Assembly: GCA_026419785.1 (NCBI GenBank)
Contig: JAODTK010005143.1
Location: 62,001 to 126,000 of the forward strand
Direction of reading: 5' to 3'
DNA from: Sclerodactyla briareus
Lineage: Eukaryota > Echinodermata > Holothuroidea > Dendrochirotida > Sclerodactylidae
DNA length: 64,000 nucleotides
Shown here: positions 22,614 to 35,754 of the stretch, in pieces
Layout of the letters: the number at the start of each line of letters is the position of its first letter
How positions within the stretch are numbered: position 1 is the stretch's first letter
Notes under the pieces: model-generated
The model's input: the letters and a program-made list of their open reading frames with translations, nothing else
Told to the model about the DNA's origin: nothing
Databases searched by the model: none
Translations under genes and position numbers: made by a program

Positions 22614-23399
22614 CTCAGCAGAGAACGAGACGTCGGCGAACTGGCGACTAGGTCAAGTAGGCCTAACACGGCGAGACGTAGTCCGCAGCCAATTCCGGCG
22701 TCCTAGCCGGCTGTTTTTCCTGTCGTTGAGTCCCGCTTATCTTCAGTAGCTGTCTATGTTATGCGAGCCTCTAGAGCCCGGCCGACGGAGGTGAGCGCGA
22801 GTGGGCCTGGTAAGAACCCGAGGAGTAGCAAACTGCTAGTCTTCCCCGGTAGCATTACGCTTGACTGCCCGACCCCTGACCGTAATACGCCCCTGGTCCT
22901 CGACTGGCAACGCTGTTAACTGTTTGCTAGATAGTGGACCTGCAACTCACTCCGCACCGGTGGCCCCCCGCCCGTGAGTGGGGGGCCGGCTATCGGAGTC
23001 CCTTCGCCCTGCGAACATTGAGTAGTCTCCAGAATCATCAGTGCCTCCGCGAGCCCGCTGATCTTTCTTCGAAGATCCGCCTCTGGCAGGGGTGGCGCGC
23101 CCTGGGTGCAAGTGCAATATTGGGGTACGTTGAGTAAGTGAAATAGATTGTCAGTACTGTGAAATAAAATTTGTGGAAGCATTTTGCATGGTTCCACATG
23201 ATGGCCCCCGGGCTCACACTGGGTCTCAAAACAAAATTTTCTCAACACCCCAGATGCCCTACACTGGTGAACATTGTGACCAAGTTAAGTTATTACAATG
23301 ATCATGATTGCTATCTCCATGTAGGGAGCAGGGTAGCAATTTGTTAGGCAAAGTTGACAGACTGGTGGATGGATAGATTTATAGACATGTTTTTAGCAT

Positions 23400-25170
23400 G
23401 GAAAATGGTTGATTTTGTTTGTTTGCTTTAAAACCACTTTATGGCATCTGCAAATCCCCCTTTTTCCGCCTCTTTATATTTTGAGTCACCGAGATGATGT
23501 TTTTCTCAATGTAACCCAGTCCACATCTGGCTTGACCTCTGAGGTGAACTTCCATCTTCCTCGAGCTCCGTTAGTCTTGTTGGATCCCTGTTTTGGCGAC
23601 ACTCGCAACCTCTACAGAGAGTGCAATGCCCTGAAGGCTATCATCGTGAGTTCATTTTACATACCTGCAAATCATAATAGAAACGAGGAAGGAAACCTGA
23701 AATGATTTATTATTTGATTGAATCAGCAGAAATATGTACGGGTTTTGCCAGGAATCGCACGAAGGGGTCCAGGAACGGTAGCAATCCTTTGCTGTGGCAA
23801 CATTGCCTTGCAAAGTGATTTGCCCTTATTGGACGGGGTCCAGTGGCCTGTGCTCGGCCTTTTGAGAGTTTATGGGCGGAAATCCCATTGGAAGTCCCTC
23901 GGCTTTCTGAGGCCATATTGGTGTTCCTTTGATCCTCAGAATCAACACAGAATTTGAAATCCCATACAGTAGTTCGAGCCTACAGTATAGATGGCCCTAG
24001 TCATTATTTCTTTCCCCTTTCCAGGGATATTATGGTTTTGTCACATCCGCCACCAGAACTTTTGTTTCAGTTCTTTGGGTGTAAAGTGGAATTCTTTATG
24101 GTTTATCCGAAGCATCTGAAACTTGGTACACATGTCCGTTCTAATGAAATCTCGGACGCGTTCGCGGGTGGACTTTGTGCCATGACTGTTGCACTCTACT
24201 TTGCAGGTTTTCAAACGAAAAAAAATTTGTATGATTTCACAAAATTGGTTGGTGTGGACTTTACATAGTTCCGAAAAACCATGGCATGGTTTCAAGTTCA
24301 CCAGAGTCAAGTTTTGCATGAAGCTAGTTATCCACTAGCTGCATGCCCCCCGCCTCCCCTCTCCTACTTTTCTAACGCCCATGGTGAAACTTCGAGGCTT
24401 GTTTGCCGACCTCTTCTTTCGAAACAGAATGAGAGTGGCCTGCATGGAAGGACGCGACTGACATCATTTGTCAGCTGGTATTGGACCCACATATGAGATT
24501 TTCCTGCCTCTGAGGCCCTGTGTGACATCTGGTGCAAAGTTACAATTGATATGGGTATTGAGTTGATATGCATAATAAGATTCCAAGAAAAAATTTGGGA
24601 TCTGCAATCTACTAATACTTAATCCCCCTATGCACGGTCCCCCCCATCCTCTCCCCCCCACATCATCTCGCAACCTTCTTGGGGCCATCCAGTGTCACTT
24701 GGCTGTCTTCTGTCATTCTTGGTTGTTTTCTGTTCTTTCTCCTTCTGGCACTTAAACCTTTGTATTTGTGCCCTATAAATTATTATTAGCAGTTGGGCAG
24801 CAGCCAAGTAAGTGCAGATTGTACATTTGTACTCAATTTACTCACAGAATTAGGCAGTGGAGATGATTGCTCCTTGCCCAATGTCACATTGGAAAGCCAT
24901 TCCGGCATATACATACTACCGGGGGGGCGTCAATTTCGGGAAGCTCTAAGCATTCTTGTTCAGCGACCACAACCCCAGTCCCTTTCTCCAGTTATGAGTA
25001 CTAGTTTATCCATCTCTTTTAGTGATCTGTCACGACTCACTGCAAAGGTCTTTGAAAGAAAAATGTTTTTGGGGTGATATGTGGTCGATATTGTTCCATG
25101 TTTATGTTCTTTTAGAATTAGAGATAATTGTTCACTACGACTGCAAGCTTTGATTACTTGATTTTTTGGA
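23400..25170. other. Intergenic, no recognised gene
   Basis: Contains a 104-codon plus frame (23954-24268) and shorter frames with no recognisable domain. Phrases such as GAAACTTGGTACACATGTCC suggest transposon body sequence. Nothing firm. Confidence 0.4.
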
Positions 25171-25990
25171 TCAAACCAGACTATGCTGGTTGAGCTATTG
25201 TGAATGCCCATGTCATTCTTTCCATCCATCCATCCAGTCTATAAACTTTGTCTCTTTGGACCACAAAATGTTCATGCTTCGATGAATCTGGACTAGACTT
25301 GGTCACAATGTTTACACACTGTACACACTGATGGGTCATCGTTGACCACCTGAAGGTCAAGGTCAAATGACATACAGAGGCACAATGGGCCAATAAGTGG
25401 AAAACTGCAAAATGCTACCCCTATAAATGTTGGTGCACAGTGCTGATGTCGGTCATAATGTAGTCTAACAGCCGTACCGTCAGGTTGTTCAGGATGTTCT
25501 TTTTATCCAGGTCCCACTTGGGCCCGAGGGCCCATTTTATGAAACTTCACACAATGGTACTTGAAATGCATCTCTTCCCACAAGCTTCAATCGATTTTCT
25601 TCAAGGTTACATTTGGTCCTTGCGTAGAGGGCCATTGGAGGGTCAGGAATATTGGGCCTAGGCCCAATTTTAATTATATGAATACGGCAAAATCTTGTAT
25701 ATCATACAAATGTTGGTGCATAGTTGCTGACAATCGGTCATGATGATGGTCTAACAGCTGTCCGTTGGGTTGTTCAGGAATTTCTGGTTCAGGTCCCACT
25801 TGGGCCCGAGGGCCCATTTTATGAAATTTCACACAATGGTACTTGAAATGCATCTCTTCCCACAAGCTTCAATTAATTTTCTTCAAGGTTCATGTAATGG
25901 TCCTTGGGTAGAGGGCCATTGGGGGTGATTGGGATTTTTGGCCTAGGGCCCACTTTGTGCTCTAGGGCCAATTATATGAAATCTGCAAAA
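25171..25990 (-). mobile_element. Family 3 element, 5'-truncated copy
   Basis: On the plus strand it begins with the hairpin (TCAAACCAG, then CTGGTTGAGCTA) and a (CCAT)n run at 25213-25229. The body has AGGTCAAGGTCAAATGACAT, GTCTAACAGCCGT and two GGGCCCGAGGGCCC blocks. The second half (25660-25990) repeats the first (25420-25640), so the GGGCCC block is duplicated. Confidence 0.7.
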
Positions 25991-27535
25991 TCTTGTATCT
26001 CCAACTGTTTACCTCTGTCTAAATTATTCATGAAGATCATGCATCAGGAAACATGTGTCTAGCCGACAGCTGTCGAATAACAAGCTTTGTATTTCGATCG
26101 AGTAAAGCTGTATGGTAATGCATTGCGTCCCCCAACCAAAATATTGAGGGGGACGACCTCCCCCACCCCGTCCCTCCCATAAATGCCGCTCTTGAATGTG
26201 AGGCAGGGTCGACCTCTGGATATCGGATTGCCGATATCAGACTGCTCCGCAATCATTGGAACACTTTCCGTGATGTAGTGCCGGATGTAGTGGGCCAGAT
26301 AACAGGTGACATCAATTGTGCCACGTATCAGGAACGTAATTTAGACACACGTTTTATTCTAGGAGAGGAATGGCCTAGAAAGGATTTAACAAAAAAGTAT
26401 ATTTGAAGGTATTTCCTGCGATGCATTTGAAAGAAAATCTCCGAAAATGGTTCGACCTGAGTCTGAGTTGTTTCTATGCATGCTCGCACACGATATTCAC
26501 GCTTATATTTATAGTTATACATGCAGTACAGTACGTGCCTTTCAATATTTTCAGACGTGCAACAGAGGCAATTGGCAGACATTTTCAACCATGATTATTG
26601 AATATTGTTACATAAAATCTCCAAACTCGTATGATTACAAGTGAGAAAACACAGTAGAACTTTCATGTAGTTGGAGAAAACTGGTAAATAGTGGGACAGA
26701 GCTTGAACAGAAGGAAATTCCAGAATATTACTATTCCCCAAAGACGCGCCTCTTCTGGTTTTCAGCAAGATAAATCAAAAAGTTGGAATTTGAGTTAGAA
26801 AAATCAGATTTTCATCAGTTTTGCATTTTTATGTGAAGCAGACGACAAGATGAAAATATCAAGATGTGTGGCGCTACACCACAAATGAGTTGAATATCGT
26901 AAATTTTATGGCTTGCCTGCCATTGACTGCTAACACCAAAGTGCCCCTATGAAATGAGTTTCGCACGTTGCCTATAAGAAAAAAAAATTAAAAATCGTAC
27001 GCAACATAGGTGTCGCGGAACTGGTTTTAGATACTGTAGGCCTAGCTGCTAGGCCTAGATCACGGATGCATAATTCAACTTTCAACGATAATTTATTGAC
27101 TCAAATTAGCTTTCAGGAGTTCATTTCAAATTGGGAGTACTTCCAAGCAAGTAATGTGATCAGAAATAAGAGAAATGCATGGGTCTTTCTATGTTTTCCT
27201 ACCGATAACTCACGAATCTCCCGTTTTCCTCCAATCCAAGAACGGAATCCTTTCGCAAATAACTACTCTAGGGCGGTAGTAGTGATAGAGATACACCAAC
27301 CGCGCCGCATGCTTCAATTCAACTGTTGTTATGAGGTCCATATTCGAGGAAACGGCGAGCAGTATCCCTAACCCATTTAGCCTGTATGGAAGCCTATTGG
27401 GGCTGTTATATATTAATCAAATCGCAATTCAACATTAACAGTTTTGAGAAAGCGATAAAACAACCTTGCGCAAGATCGTGATACGTGGCGGATGTTGATC
27501 AGTGAGCATGTCGGATAGACGAGACTCAGCCTACA
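25990..27535. other. Intergenic, no recognised feature
   Basis: No gene, array or element ends identified. A 101-codon frame (27066-27371) has no recognisable similarity. Confidence 0.4.
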
Positions 27536-27536
27536 G

Positions 27537-27537
<1 letters not shown>

Positions 27538-27576
<39 letters not shown>
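27538..27576. repeat. (CTA)n microsatellite
   Basis: Thirteen CTA/TAC triplets; the poly-Tyr frame across it is not a gene. Confidence 0.95.
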
Positions 27577-27577
<1 letters not shown>

Positions 27578-29690
27578 GTATGAACTATCTGCTAAGTGCC
27601 AACATCGCTTGTTACATAGGCAACATGTTCCGGCAGACTCGGAGGTGTACTGGTGTCACGGTAGGTATAATGTTGGTGACGGAGGGGGAGATGGATATCA
27701 GTCGCTGTCCTGGGGAAGGGGACAAAGGGAGGGGGATCCCCTCCCTTTGGAAAATTCCTTAGAATTCGAATATCCTCTCATGCATTTTGAGCCGGCAATT
27801 TAGGGGGTGTGAGTACTACTCATAAATTTATATACTGTCAGTTAATCGTTCTCGAAATTTAGACTCGCCCACATGTCACAGCGACCAGGACTTTTTGTGT
27901 ACCCATAATTTATAGGCCAGAGCTCTAGAGTCTCACTGGTTCAGTCATACCTTTCGACCATTTCTGGGGGGCGGGCAGTCGGCCGTCATATCTCCATTCA
28001 AGCGACCGCCACTGGGTTGGCGTGGAGCGAACACGGAAATGTTAGCAAATTAGTCCCATGCGCGGCGGAATGACATTAATTATTGGGGGGTCTACTGGGA
28101 CTGTTTTAACTATCTAAGCGTAGCGCCACCATTGGTTGGCGCGTAGCGTACATGAAATTTTTGGGGTTTTCCAGGCCCTTCTAGATGGCCGTAAACGCAT
28201 TTGCGGAAGTGGCCTGTGCTACAAAATATCTAGGCTAAATACGCCTTCATGTGTGAAATTGCATGAATATCAAGAACAAATCAGAGAAAAAATGCAATTT
28301 GAATGTAAGTTTTAATACAAGTTGAATGAAAATGTCACTCCGTACAAGAAATTCATTTGATCCCGCCTATTTACATTCAAAAACAACCTTTATAAGTATG
28401 CTACGTGTCGACACGTGAGATGGCGGCGTTTCGTGGAATGTTCTAGATATGCCTGTGCATATTTAAGCATAGAAAAGATGGATTGTCGTTGCTAGCGTCC
28501 AGCAAACAACGACGGCGAATATGGCGAAATATGCATGACGTCACGACAAAAATCGTAATGGGGAAAACCTATATGTAAATTGGAAGAGATACTCATACCT
28601 TGTATTATTTCAATGTATTTGGCATGAGAAACATGCTGTGAAACTATACCATTTGGGTACAATTCATCTAAATTGCTGGGTGCAGTATATAGTTTCAGCC
28701 TCGTTAATCACGTGACAAGGCATAATACCAGCGAAATAAATACCAAGGACATCTACTGCACCACTAGTGTTTATAATGCGTAGCCTATAGATACACCGAA
28801 GTGTACATTTGCGTTAAATTCATTTTAATAATTATGGCCATCTGACTTAGGTCATATTTAGTAGTAAGTAATAGGCTCACGTCCTGAAAGCATCGCAACC
28901 TCGATTGATTTGATTTGATGGGTTGCCTGGAGCAAGAATCCAAAGGTCTCTGGTACTAGTGGCACTCCATATTATCCATGCAAACCGCCAGTAGATTTTG
29001 GCATTTTTGAATTTACTTCGTTGCATATTACCTAATTATCAGATTGTGTTATTTCATTTGTGACATAATTGGCTGAAATATGATTATGATCATAGGACAA
29101 TATCGTACCAACGTAGACTAGCATACTGTCGGACATGTTCTTCTATCCCTCCATGAGTGTTCACCGTTTTCCGAAGTAGTGAATATGTCAAACCGATGCG
29201 ACGGGCCCGCAGTACACGGCCATTAGGGGCCTTACGGGACCGCAAAGATATTGCAACTGGAAGCCATGACTCATATTCTATATAAGCCCAGAGTGTTAAT
29301 ATGATTGATTCTCACTATTCACGGAGTTTCCTAGAGAAGTTGAAATATTATTCAAACAATCAGGCCAATAGCCTTAAATACATACATTGACTGTTTTCTG
29401 AACATTGCTAGCAAATATTGGGGGGGGGTGCTAACAGCGTTGCCGCCCTCATTTTTTTCCATGGGGGCTGAGCCCCCCCCCCCAACCCCCCCCCCCCGGT
29501 GTCGGCCGCCACTGGGTAGGCTCAAGATGGCATAAAAAGACATCCCGGAGCCCCTGTTGGGGGAACCTATTTTCAAGAGCTGTTGCAAGTGGCATATGCC
29601 AACTTTTTTCGTCATTAAAAATGGACGCATGAAAGGCCCTCAATCTCAATAGTTTGCAGTGCATTTCTTGTCAATTCACGGTCAGTAGCC
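27577..29690. other. Intergenic with repeat fragments and C/G runs
   Basis: Around 28000-28160 are two copies of a GCGNAGCG-CACC-TTGG-TTGGCG block also seen at 41490. Long C-runs lie at 29474-29499. No gene recognised. Confidence 0.4.
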
Positions 29691-29719
29691 CACTATTTGA
29701 CGAACGCTGCTAACTATGG

Positions 29720-30510
29720 CGCTACTATTACCACATGTCTGTTATCCTTCCGTCTGCCTCATACGCAACTAACTCCAAGTCTAATCATTTTTGGAATGAA
29801 CCTGGAGTGGCGGTAACCACAGTCATTAACTGGAACACTCACCAGCCCAACGCCAGCTGCACTCATGGCCCACTGACGCCGTGACTCTGCTAACATGAAT
29901 TATACCACTCCCGGTCTGCCAGTACAAATTTCTTGGTCTTGGTTCTTGATCCTCCAATACTCCCAAAGACGAGTTTTAACTGGAGGTTGCGAAGGGTGAC
30001 GTTATTTTTGGGTTGGTGATAGTTCCCGAATGACAGCCGTCCTAAAGGTGTGAGGGGATTCTTATTATCAGTGTCTCATTCAGGCCGTTCCATGATTTCA
30101 GATCCATCCTCGGACAAAACATTCGCATAAATATCAGTGCTGGCAAGGGGACTTTAAACTGCTTCCAAAACAAATTTGTCCTCGTCTACATCGTCTGGCT
30201 TTGGACCGGTATGCATGTACAATCCACATCCATTGTGACCATTTATGATTTTGTGACGCATGTCAAACGATGAGCCTCTCTCTTCTCTGGTTTTGAGTGG
30301 GTCCCACCTTCAGTGATTTGAGAATAGCAGAACACTGGACTCTCGATCATACTTGTTGGTAACGATCCGCGCTGCCTGTCGTTGGACTTTCTCAATAGAT
30401 AGGACATTCTCCTCTGTAACTATGTCTCCCACAAGCGGGGCCTTCATAGTTCCAGGGTGGGCCGAACAAAGTGTATATAGAGCCTTTCTTGATGTTAGTG
30501 GGGGGCAAGT
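29720..30510 (-). pseudogene. Degraded LINE reverse-transcriptase C-terminus
   Basis: On the minus strand, in shifting frames, are LYTLF-PPW-YE, then VQRQAARIVTN, then YDRES, then ILKSLKVGPTQNQRE, then HKIINGHN. This order is typical of the end of jockey/CR1-like non-LTR reverse transcriptases (R-TLEYA, I-KVQR-AAR, V--ML-SL-W--L--RR). Downstream pieces include VTLRNLQLKLVFGS. There are many stops and frame changes, and the RT catalytic core is absent. Confidence 0.7.
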
Positions 30511-30799
30511 GGTGAAAATTTCGCCTTAGAAAGTTGCAAACTCCAGTACCAACTCCAGTTGTATCTGGCGTCCTGGGTGTAAGGCGATCATCTCCCCATA
30601 TGCTTCGCCTGTTCGCGATCAGTGGTTTTCTTCCTCAGTCCTCACCATATGTAAACAATTCAATGTGTTTGCTTTTTGGATTAGCACGGTTTAACAGAAA
30701 CAGATTTATTTATAATACAGTGTACCTTCAATTTTCCATAAGGACCCGATTGTTTGACCCGTCTAACCGTACCGGAGGAGTGAAGTTCGTAAATTTTAA

Positions 30800-31587
30800 T
30801 TGATTGCCTGAATTATGCAAATTAGACACCATACTCAACTTTCCCTTGATCCCCTTTTCTCATTTTGAATCTCAGGCCATGGCAGGACCACCGCACGTTT
30901 TTCATGGGAATCCAATTAACACACAAACTGGAACATTTGCATAAATGAAGGCAAGGTTACCCACATTGAATAACCTCAGTGACCCTGAATCCATGAGAAA
31001 AAAGTGGAACTAAAGGTAACCATACCCACCAGGTTTCAAATGAAAGTCCAACCATCTGTGGAAAATTCCATAAATTAGGCAAATTTACATAGGCCTATTG
31101 ATGACCTCCATTGACCCCGATCTTTGTTAAAAGTTTCGGGACTGAGGGTGGTAGAATTTCCCCAAGTGTTTCGTGAAATCCGAACGAACTTTCGCATAAT
31201 TAATCAAATGATACGTTCATCTACCTATATCCTGCACCTATGTGCCAAACAAATCACATAGCCCCTACGGGTTCAATCCGTAATCTTGCTAACGAGAACG
31301 AGCCTCACCATAAATTACATAACAAAGGCTAAAAGTCACTTAATTAGTGAAATTTGTGCCCCATCTAATCATTTCGGTGTTCACCCAACCCCGATACTCA
31401 TGCAAAATTTCAATCGAAATCGGTCTAACCGTTTCGGAGAAATCCTCCAAACGAGAAAGCGATACACCATACACACATGGACACACACACACATACACAC
31501 ATACATACAACACACATACCAACCGACAACTTAAAAGTGATCACTAATTTTTCTTCTTCCGAACTTTGTTCTGCTGGCGAAACAATG
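30800..31587 (+). mobile_element. Family 2 Helentron-like element, copy 1
   Basis: The body has repeated ATTATGCAAATTAGACAC, GGACTGAGGGTGG and TTTCG(C)ATAAATTA phrases, then CACCCAACCCCGATACTC, a CA/CATA run (31475-31515), and an imperfect hairpin (TTCCGAAC, then GTTCTGC-GGCGAAA, about 31549-31585). It is collinear with 36760-37690. The 5' end is not clear. Confidence 0.65.
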
Positions 31588-31814
31588 TACTGAACGTTTA
31601 GGCCAGTCCATCTTTGCGCAGGTTATACTTATGAAGATACCTCATACGATACGTGCCGTGTTTCCATGCCCGCGGGCGGGCGGGCACGCACTGCCGCAGC
31701 AACGCGGGTACCCGTTTCCATGCCGCGCGGAGGCGTGCAGGTGCCGCGTTCAACACAATCATGCACCTCTTCCCACTTTTAGTGGTGTATATTGCGCCTA
31801 TATAAGAACCGTGT

Positions 31815-31925
31815 ATATTATTATTATTAATTATTATTATTTTATTATTATTATTATGATTATTTATTATTATTATTATTATTATATTATTATTCTATTA
31901 TTATTATTATTATTATTGTTTATAT
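31815..31925. repeat. (TTA)n microsatellite
   Basis: About 110 bp of ATT/TTA repeats with a few breaks. Confidence 0.95.
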
Positions 31926-32249
31926 TTATCGAAACTGGACCATAGAGTGTTTAAACTAAACACCGGTGTTTAATTTTTAACAACCATTGTACTAAATGTC
32001 AACGATAGTGCCTAAAATGCTAATGACACTTCCACAATTGATGGTTTTGGAGATTTACTAGACATGTGCCGGCCGGTGAACCGTCGACATGATATAGGGT
32101 CCCGGCACAGAATGGCTTTCGTGAACCTCTTTTGAAGGGAGCACAATAATTTTTTATGTCGATTCTGACCTCCGGTACTTTGAAATGCCCTCACCTGTCC
32201 CCTGGTCGTCAAGTCTCCGTTTCTAATCCGAAAGTTGGAAAAATCATGA

Positions 32250-32620
32250 TAAACGCAAATTTGACCTTCTGGTGACCGGTGAAATCACCGTCATGTTTTT
32301 TTTTTTGGAACCAACTTTTGTCCCCACTAACCAAGTTTCGTGCAAATCGACTAACCTGTATTTCCGCCGAAAGAAACAACAACCCAAATTTGACATTCGG
32401 TGATCCTTGAAATCACTGTCATGATTTCCTGGACCGATTGTTTGTCCCCACCCACCAAGTTTCGTGTAAGCGGACTAACTCTTGTATTTTCGCGAAACCC
32501 CAAATTTTGACCCTTCATGACTGAAATCACGGTCATGATTTTCGGAACCATTGTTTGTTCCCCACCAAGTTCGATGAAAATCGGACGAACTCTGTAATCT
32601 TCGCGAAAACCTGCAAAATA
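32250..32620. repeat. Three-copy tandem repeat of about 130 bp
   Basis: Each unit has TTTGAC(C)TTC, TGAAATCAC-GTCATG, GGAACC-TTTGT-CCCCAC, CCAAGTTTCGTG, then AATCG-ACTAACTCTGTA. Units start near 32260, 32390 and 32510. The wording resembles a transposon body (family 2-like). Confidence 0.75.
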
Positions 32621-33925
32621 GAGGCAGCAAATGCAGTGATACCACCTTCGAACCTATCCGAGATTTTTAACTAGGACGGCATGTGTACCAGGTTTCGATC
32701 GATCGATGAAGCATTAGACGCTAACGCTAACGCCTAAAGTTTCTGAAGGCGACGGCGGCGGTGGCGGGGACGGCGGCCTACAACCCCCAAAACCGTAATA
32801 TCCCATCCCCCGAACACTAACAGTGTTGTCGGAGCCGTTAAACATCGATCACATTTTTCAGCAGTTGAGAGGGGCGCTGGGGGATGACTTCAAGTGAGGG
32901 CGCCCTCTTCCCTCCCGTCGCTACTCCCCTGTTCTGTTCTTGCACTGTAAAACCCATGCAACGTCAGTGGGATAACTTGATAGTGTATAGCCAATGAGGA
33001 ACTTGCTGCAGTGGACATTTTCAGGTTTACTTACTCACATTTAGTTCGTATCTAAGAACTTATTCAATTCGGTGAACTTGAAAGGATCCCTTCAGCAAGT
33101 TTACCTCAGTGTATCAAGTTTTCCCGAGCGTTTGGTTGTTAACAGTGTTGGCACTCACCTGGTTGGACGTTATTAAGAGAAAAAGGGAAAGGTAATTGAC
33201 TACGCAAGTGAGTGTAACAGTAATCTTTTCACCATTTGCTGATCAATTGTGCCAGCCCTACAACCCAAATTCTGCAATTGTCATGCACACGCACAGGGGG
33301 CAGAAAATAATCTGACTCCACATTTACAAACTGCAAACATCATTTTTCTGCTACTAGTTCACATGGGCGGGGCGATCACGGGGGGACTGGGCCGGGGGAC
33401 ATGTCCCCGCCCCCCAATAGTTTTGGTGTGGGGGGGACATATATCAAATGTCCCCCCCCCCCATATTTTTCGGACAGTGAAAAAACCTACCTAACAATAA
33501 TATGTACAGTACTGCTACTTGCCATAACGCAAGGGGCTTGACGCATATTTCTTTCAGATTGCTTTAAACTTCATGTTGGCAGGCCGAAATGCAAAGAAAT
33601 TTCGCGCTGCGCGCGCTGTATTCTTCTTTTCCCGTACATGTATAATACAGTAGTACATTAACTTTGTCAGATTCTAGTTCAAATATGAATTTTCTCCCCA
33701 CGTTCCTTCTTCAGTTGAGGTGAAATATGGGTTAGGCCACAAAGAGAATTTGGGTTGGGTACGTGGTTACATGTGCATGCCCCCCACCCCCTCCCCACTA
33801 CAAAATGCTGAATCAACTGGCCCATTTTCTTAACAACTGCACACAACCAATAGCTAGAGTTTAGTCTACTTCTTTCATCCTTTTGTCAGACCTGCATACA
33901 TGTGGCTTTGCAATGTCATGTGTAC
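32621..33925. other. Intergenic with G/C-run tracts
   Basis: A GGCGGCGGTGGCGGGGACGG tract lies at about 32751. A block at 33370-33480 of G-runs and C-runs around GGACATATATCAAATGTCC may mark the end of a repeat related to the next array. No gene. Confidence 0.4.
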
Positions 33926-34625
33926 CCGTTCTAAGACCTGGAAGGTCCCTTTTCCGCAATCTGGGGGTTCGTAAGGCTCAAAATTTCCTGTACTCTACGC
34001 GTCCACTATGAATGGCGCGAATTGTCATGAATGAACATAGATCATTTTCCTTCAAGAGCGTTTCTTGAGAATATAAATTTCGAATTACGTCAATTTCAGG
34101 GAATTTGTTGCTTACTGTCATAAGACCCTGGAAGTCACATTTTCCGGCAATATGGGGGTTCGTAAGGCTCAAAATTTCCTTGTACTCTACGCGTCACCTG
34201 GATAGTGGCGCGAATGTAATGAATGAGCATAGATCAGTTCCTTCCAGAGCGTTTCTTGAGATATATTCTTTGCAATTCATGCCCAAGTGGGGACGTTGTT
34301 ATTGGCCTACGGACCCCAGAAGTGCGTTCTGCAATCTGGGGGTCATTAAAACGGAGAATTTTCATAGTTCCGCTACGCGTCCGCTGGGGTTGGCCCGAAT
34401 TTGTAAGGAATAAACATCGGACAGATCCTTCAAGAAGGCTTCTTTATATGAATTTCTGAAGATTATTGCCAGTTGTTCGGGATGTACTTATGCCATATGG
34501 CCCGGAAGTGCCGTTTCCTGCAGTATGGGGGCGCTGTAAACGAAAAATTCGCTTGTACGCTCCGCGCCAACCATTGATGACGCTCCGCTTAGATGGTGCC
34601 AGCCTCATATGTCCCCCCCCCCCCA
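33926..34625. repeat. Four-copy tandem array of about 180 bp
   Basis: Units begin near 33926, 34110, 34295 and 34480. Shared blocks are GGAAGT, TGCAATCTGGGGGTTCGTAA, GCTCAAAATTTCCTTGTACT and CTACGCGTCC. Similarity falls with distance; the last unit reads CTCCGCGCCAACC. It ends at a C-run (34610-34623). Confidence 0.8.
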
Positions 34626-35750
34626 ATATTTGACACAGATCACCGCCCTGCTAGTTAACTTATCTTAACACAAAAAAAATGAAAAAGGATGGGAAACGGT
34701 TTCTCTTTCAGAATATGTTAATAGTTCTTCGTAAAATAGCGATTTGTAGTTCAAAATTCGTCATATTTAGGACGGACCGTCTGAAATAATATAATCTTTT
34801 CGCTTCAACACTGAAATGACGGAGGTGAATGCTGAGTAACTGGTACGAGTTTTCAAGACAACTGAGCTAAGATGTTTATCTTTTCACTGTCGCGTGAACC
34901 TAAGCCTCGGCATTCGTTGATGTTACACCCGTAATTAGCTCAAAATGCCTTTTTGAAAGTTGAAAATGACGGAGGATAATTTGAAGTAAACAGAAATATT
35001 TATGCAGAAAGAACACAAATTTATCTTTCCAATACAGTGGGAACCTAGTTGTATCACCCTGTTAAATGACAACTGCAGGCTGGATACAATGCAGTTATAT
35101 TGTGGAGAATGGAAAACTGTATCTATAGGTTCAATACGGATGTTCCTATGTGGAGTTATTGACCTTCAAAGTTTGGGTCATTAAGGCAGAGAAACTGGGG
35201 ATAATCCCAATTGCGCAATAACGCATGAACGTCACACATGGACCACCCGGAAATTTACCTTATTGTATTTGATTGTTTTCATTTTGTTGAAGAAGACAAC
35301 TTTAGCAGATGTTTTCTTTTTGTCCTTTCTCCTCTCACCAAAGTCAACTATCAACACCTACCACCCTACACAATCCTCTCCCATATACTAATCTTTTTCG
35401 AATGAAAATAATGATTTGAATTTCAATAGAAAACAAAGAATTGTGCAGGGTTGGCAAGTCTTACATCATTTATTATTGCATGTTGGGATGCATTTTGATC
35501 ATGCGCAATACACATGCTTTCACAAACACAAACTCAAATGACTATAACTCCATACGGAAAGTCCTATGAATTTCTGGTTTGGACTGACGCATTCAGTTTT
35601 TATCCAGCTATTAAGATAGTCCCTGTATTAATCATCCTGCAGTTGTCCTTTAAGTATCCGGACTCTTTTGAGAAATGTAAAATAGAGGGCAATTTTAGCC
35701 TCTTTCATGTGAATTCAGGGTTGAATAATTCATTCCCGTGAATAAAGACT
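34626..35750. other. Intergenic, no recognised feature
   Basis: AT-rich sequence; a 75-codon frame at 35514-35741 has no recognisable similarity. Confidence 0.4.
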
Positions 35751-35754
35751 GTTA

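Larger units (their letters stand above)
20624..23140. mobile_element. GC-rich 2.5-kb element with inverted ends (E2)
   Basis: The left end CACTTACTCACTTACCCC followed by ATATTGCACTTTGCAC is inverted at the right end (GTGCAAGTGCAATATTGGGG, then TACGTTGAGTAAGTG). The interior is strikingly GC-rich against the AT-rich surroundings. It holds a 77-bp degenerate array, a 186-bp tandem duplication and a G/C palindrome (ggccccccgcccgtgagtgg at about 22962). Open frames of 60-184 codons occur on both strands but look like composition artefacts. Together with E1 it splits the family 3 element. No transposase was recognised. Confidence 0.65.
18812..23400 (+). mobile_element. Family 3 element, full-length but interrupted
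   Basis: The 5' end is GGTGCTGCTGTAGCTCAAAC. The body from about 19020 has repeated blocks with GGGCCC, AGCACTGTG, AAATTTGTAAAAG, CATTTTGCAT and CTATTAGACCA. It is cut near 20307 by the GC-rich insertion and resumes at about 23141 with the expected GTACTGTG, TTTGTGGAAGCATTTTGC and GGCCCCCGGGC. It ends with a GGAT run near 23363; the 3' hairpin is decayed. Without the insertion it is about 1.75 kb. Confidence 0.7.

Noticed and set aside
23954..24268. 104-codon plus-strand frame
   Set aside because: Phrases resemble repeat bodies; no domain or splice context.
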